In this document: positions 32,983 to 33,326 of the stretch, one piece after another
Numbering within the stretch: position 1 is the stretch's first letter
Layout of the letters: every line of letters starts with the position of its first letter
Program-made: the position numbers and the translations under genes
Notes under the pieces: generated by a model
What the model was told of the DNA's origin: nothing
The model's input: only the letters and a program-made list of their open reading frames with translations
Databases searched by the model: none
Assembly: GCA_016788625.1 (NCBI GenBank)
Contig: JAEUQX010000008.1
Location: forward strand, 1 to 33,326
Source of the DNA: Anaerolineae bacterium
GTDB lineage: Bacteria; Chloroflexota; Anaerolineae; Aggregatilineales; Phototrophicaceae
Reading direction: 5' to 3'
DNA: 33,326 nucleotides

Positions 32983-33326
32983 CGCTGCTTTCTCCATAGC
33001 AATAGGCCAGTAACTGACCTTCGGTGAGGTTGGCGGTGTTCACGATGCGACTTAGGTGCCCGGCGTGCATGACCACGATGCGGTCTGCCATGCCGATCAG
33101 CTCCGGCAAGTCGGTTGAGGCGATCATGACACTCGTTCCCTGTGTGCTGATGTCTCGGATGAGTGCATAGATGTCGCTTTTCGCACCAATGTCGACGCCG
33201 CGTGTAGGTTCGTCTAACAGCAGGATGCGCGGCGCACGAACCAGGGTTCGGCCAAAGACGACTTTTTGCTGGTTCCCGCCGCTCAGATTTCGCACGATCT
33301 GGCGCGGGCTTCTGGCGCGCAGGCGC
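32957..33326 (-). CDS. Sugar ABC transporter ATP-binding protein, C-terminal part (start outside window)
   Basis: Only the last about 120 residues of a ribose/xylose-type (RbsA/XylG/MglA) ATPase are present; the gene runs off the right edge. Visible are the ABC signature NLSGGNQQKVVFG, Walker B ILLLDEPTRGVDIGAK, the switch His region (here ASTDLPELIGMADRI, with Thr-Asp where the usual motif is SSELPE) and the C-terminal tail. The segment corresponds to the second of two ABC domains normally fused in this family. It powers the permease encoded next, whose start lies inside the 3' end of this gene. Confidence 0.93.
   Translation of the reverse strand, partial: RLRARSPRQIVRNLSGGNQQKVVFGRTLVRAPRILLLDEPTRGVDIGAKSDIYALIRDISTQGTSVMIASTDLPELIGMADRIVVMHAGHLSRIVNTANLTEGQLLAYCYGESSDDMQQAQA

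Noticed and set aside
1-33326. Search for CRISPR arrays, tRNA, rRNA, transposases, integrases and attachment sites
   Set aside because: Nothing convincing was seen on either strand by reading; a covariance or profile scan was not possible.

Overview
The window looks like a bacterial chromosome segment from the Chloroflexota, probably Anaerolineae-like. The pointers are protein features read by eye. The CcmH has an LYCPVC...C....C variant that I associate with this phylum. One cytochrome has an ATPEATP-type linker after its signal peptide. A mevalonate pathway gene pair is present. The polysaccharide locus has no outer-membrane exporter, and there is an nSTAND ATPase. No rRNA, tRNA, CRISPR array, integrase or transposase was seen, and the base composition looks even, so there is no clear sign of a mobile island.

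The left third (1 to about 12,060, all + strand) is a respiratory block. It opens with a cytochrome c maturation operon: the 3' part of ccmF, then ccmH, a CcmG/ResA thioredoxin, a CcmI-like small membrane protein and a lipoprotein cytochrome c. A NarX/NarL-type two-component system follows almost without a gap. After a 215 nt leader containing a strong hairpin come two different nine-heme cytochromes, a Tat-type protein with four [4Fe-4S] sites, and a HybB/NrfD-type quinone-site membrane protein. A clear intrinsic terminator closes the block. No molybdopterin or hydrogenase catalytic subunit is present. The four genes therefore look like a self-standing quinone to multiheme-cytochrome (18 heme sites) electron-transfer complex. 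This is the best candidate for an undescribed system here.

The middle (23,976 down to 12,152, all - strand) is an exopolysaccharide or glycan operon. In transcription order it encodes a protein with two complete phosphoglycosyl transferase domains, a GT39-like membrane glycosyltransferase, a Wzz-BY-kinase fusion with almost no C-terminal tyrosines, a Wzy/WaaL-like polymerase or ligase, a Wzx-like flippase, three soluble glycosyltransferases and a PQQ-type sugar dehydrogenase. Several junctions are 4 nt overlaps, suggesting translational coupling. A 25 nt palindrome lies upstream of the operon.

The right part holds a 1300-residue nSTAND ATPase with a degenerate TIR-like N-terminus, a membrane helix, an Ala-rich coiled coil and about 12 copies of an unusual Trp-containing repeat. 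Next come mevalonate kinase (-) and a divergently transcribed diphosphomevalonate/phosphomevalonate decarboxylase (+). A sugar-uptake operon (-) follows, consisting of a partial ABC ATPase, a permease and a xylulokinase-like FGGY kinase. The window cuts ccmF at the left edge and the ABC ATPase at the right edge.
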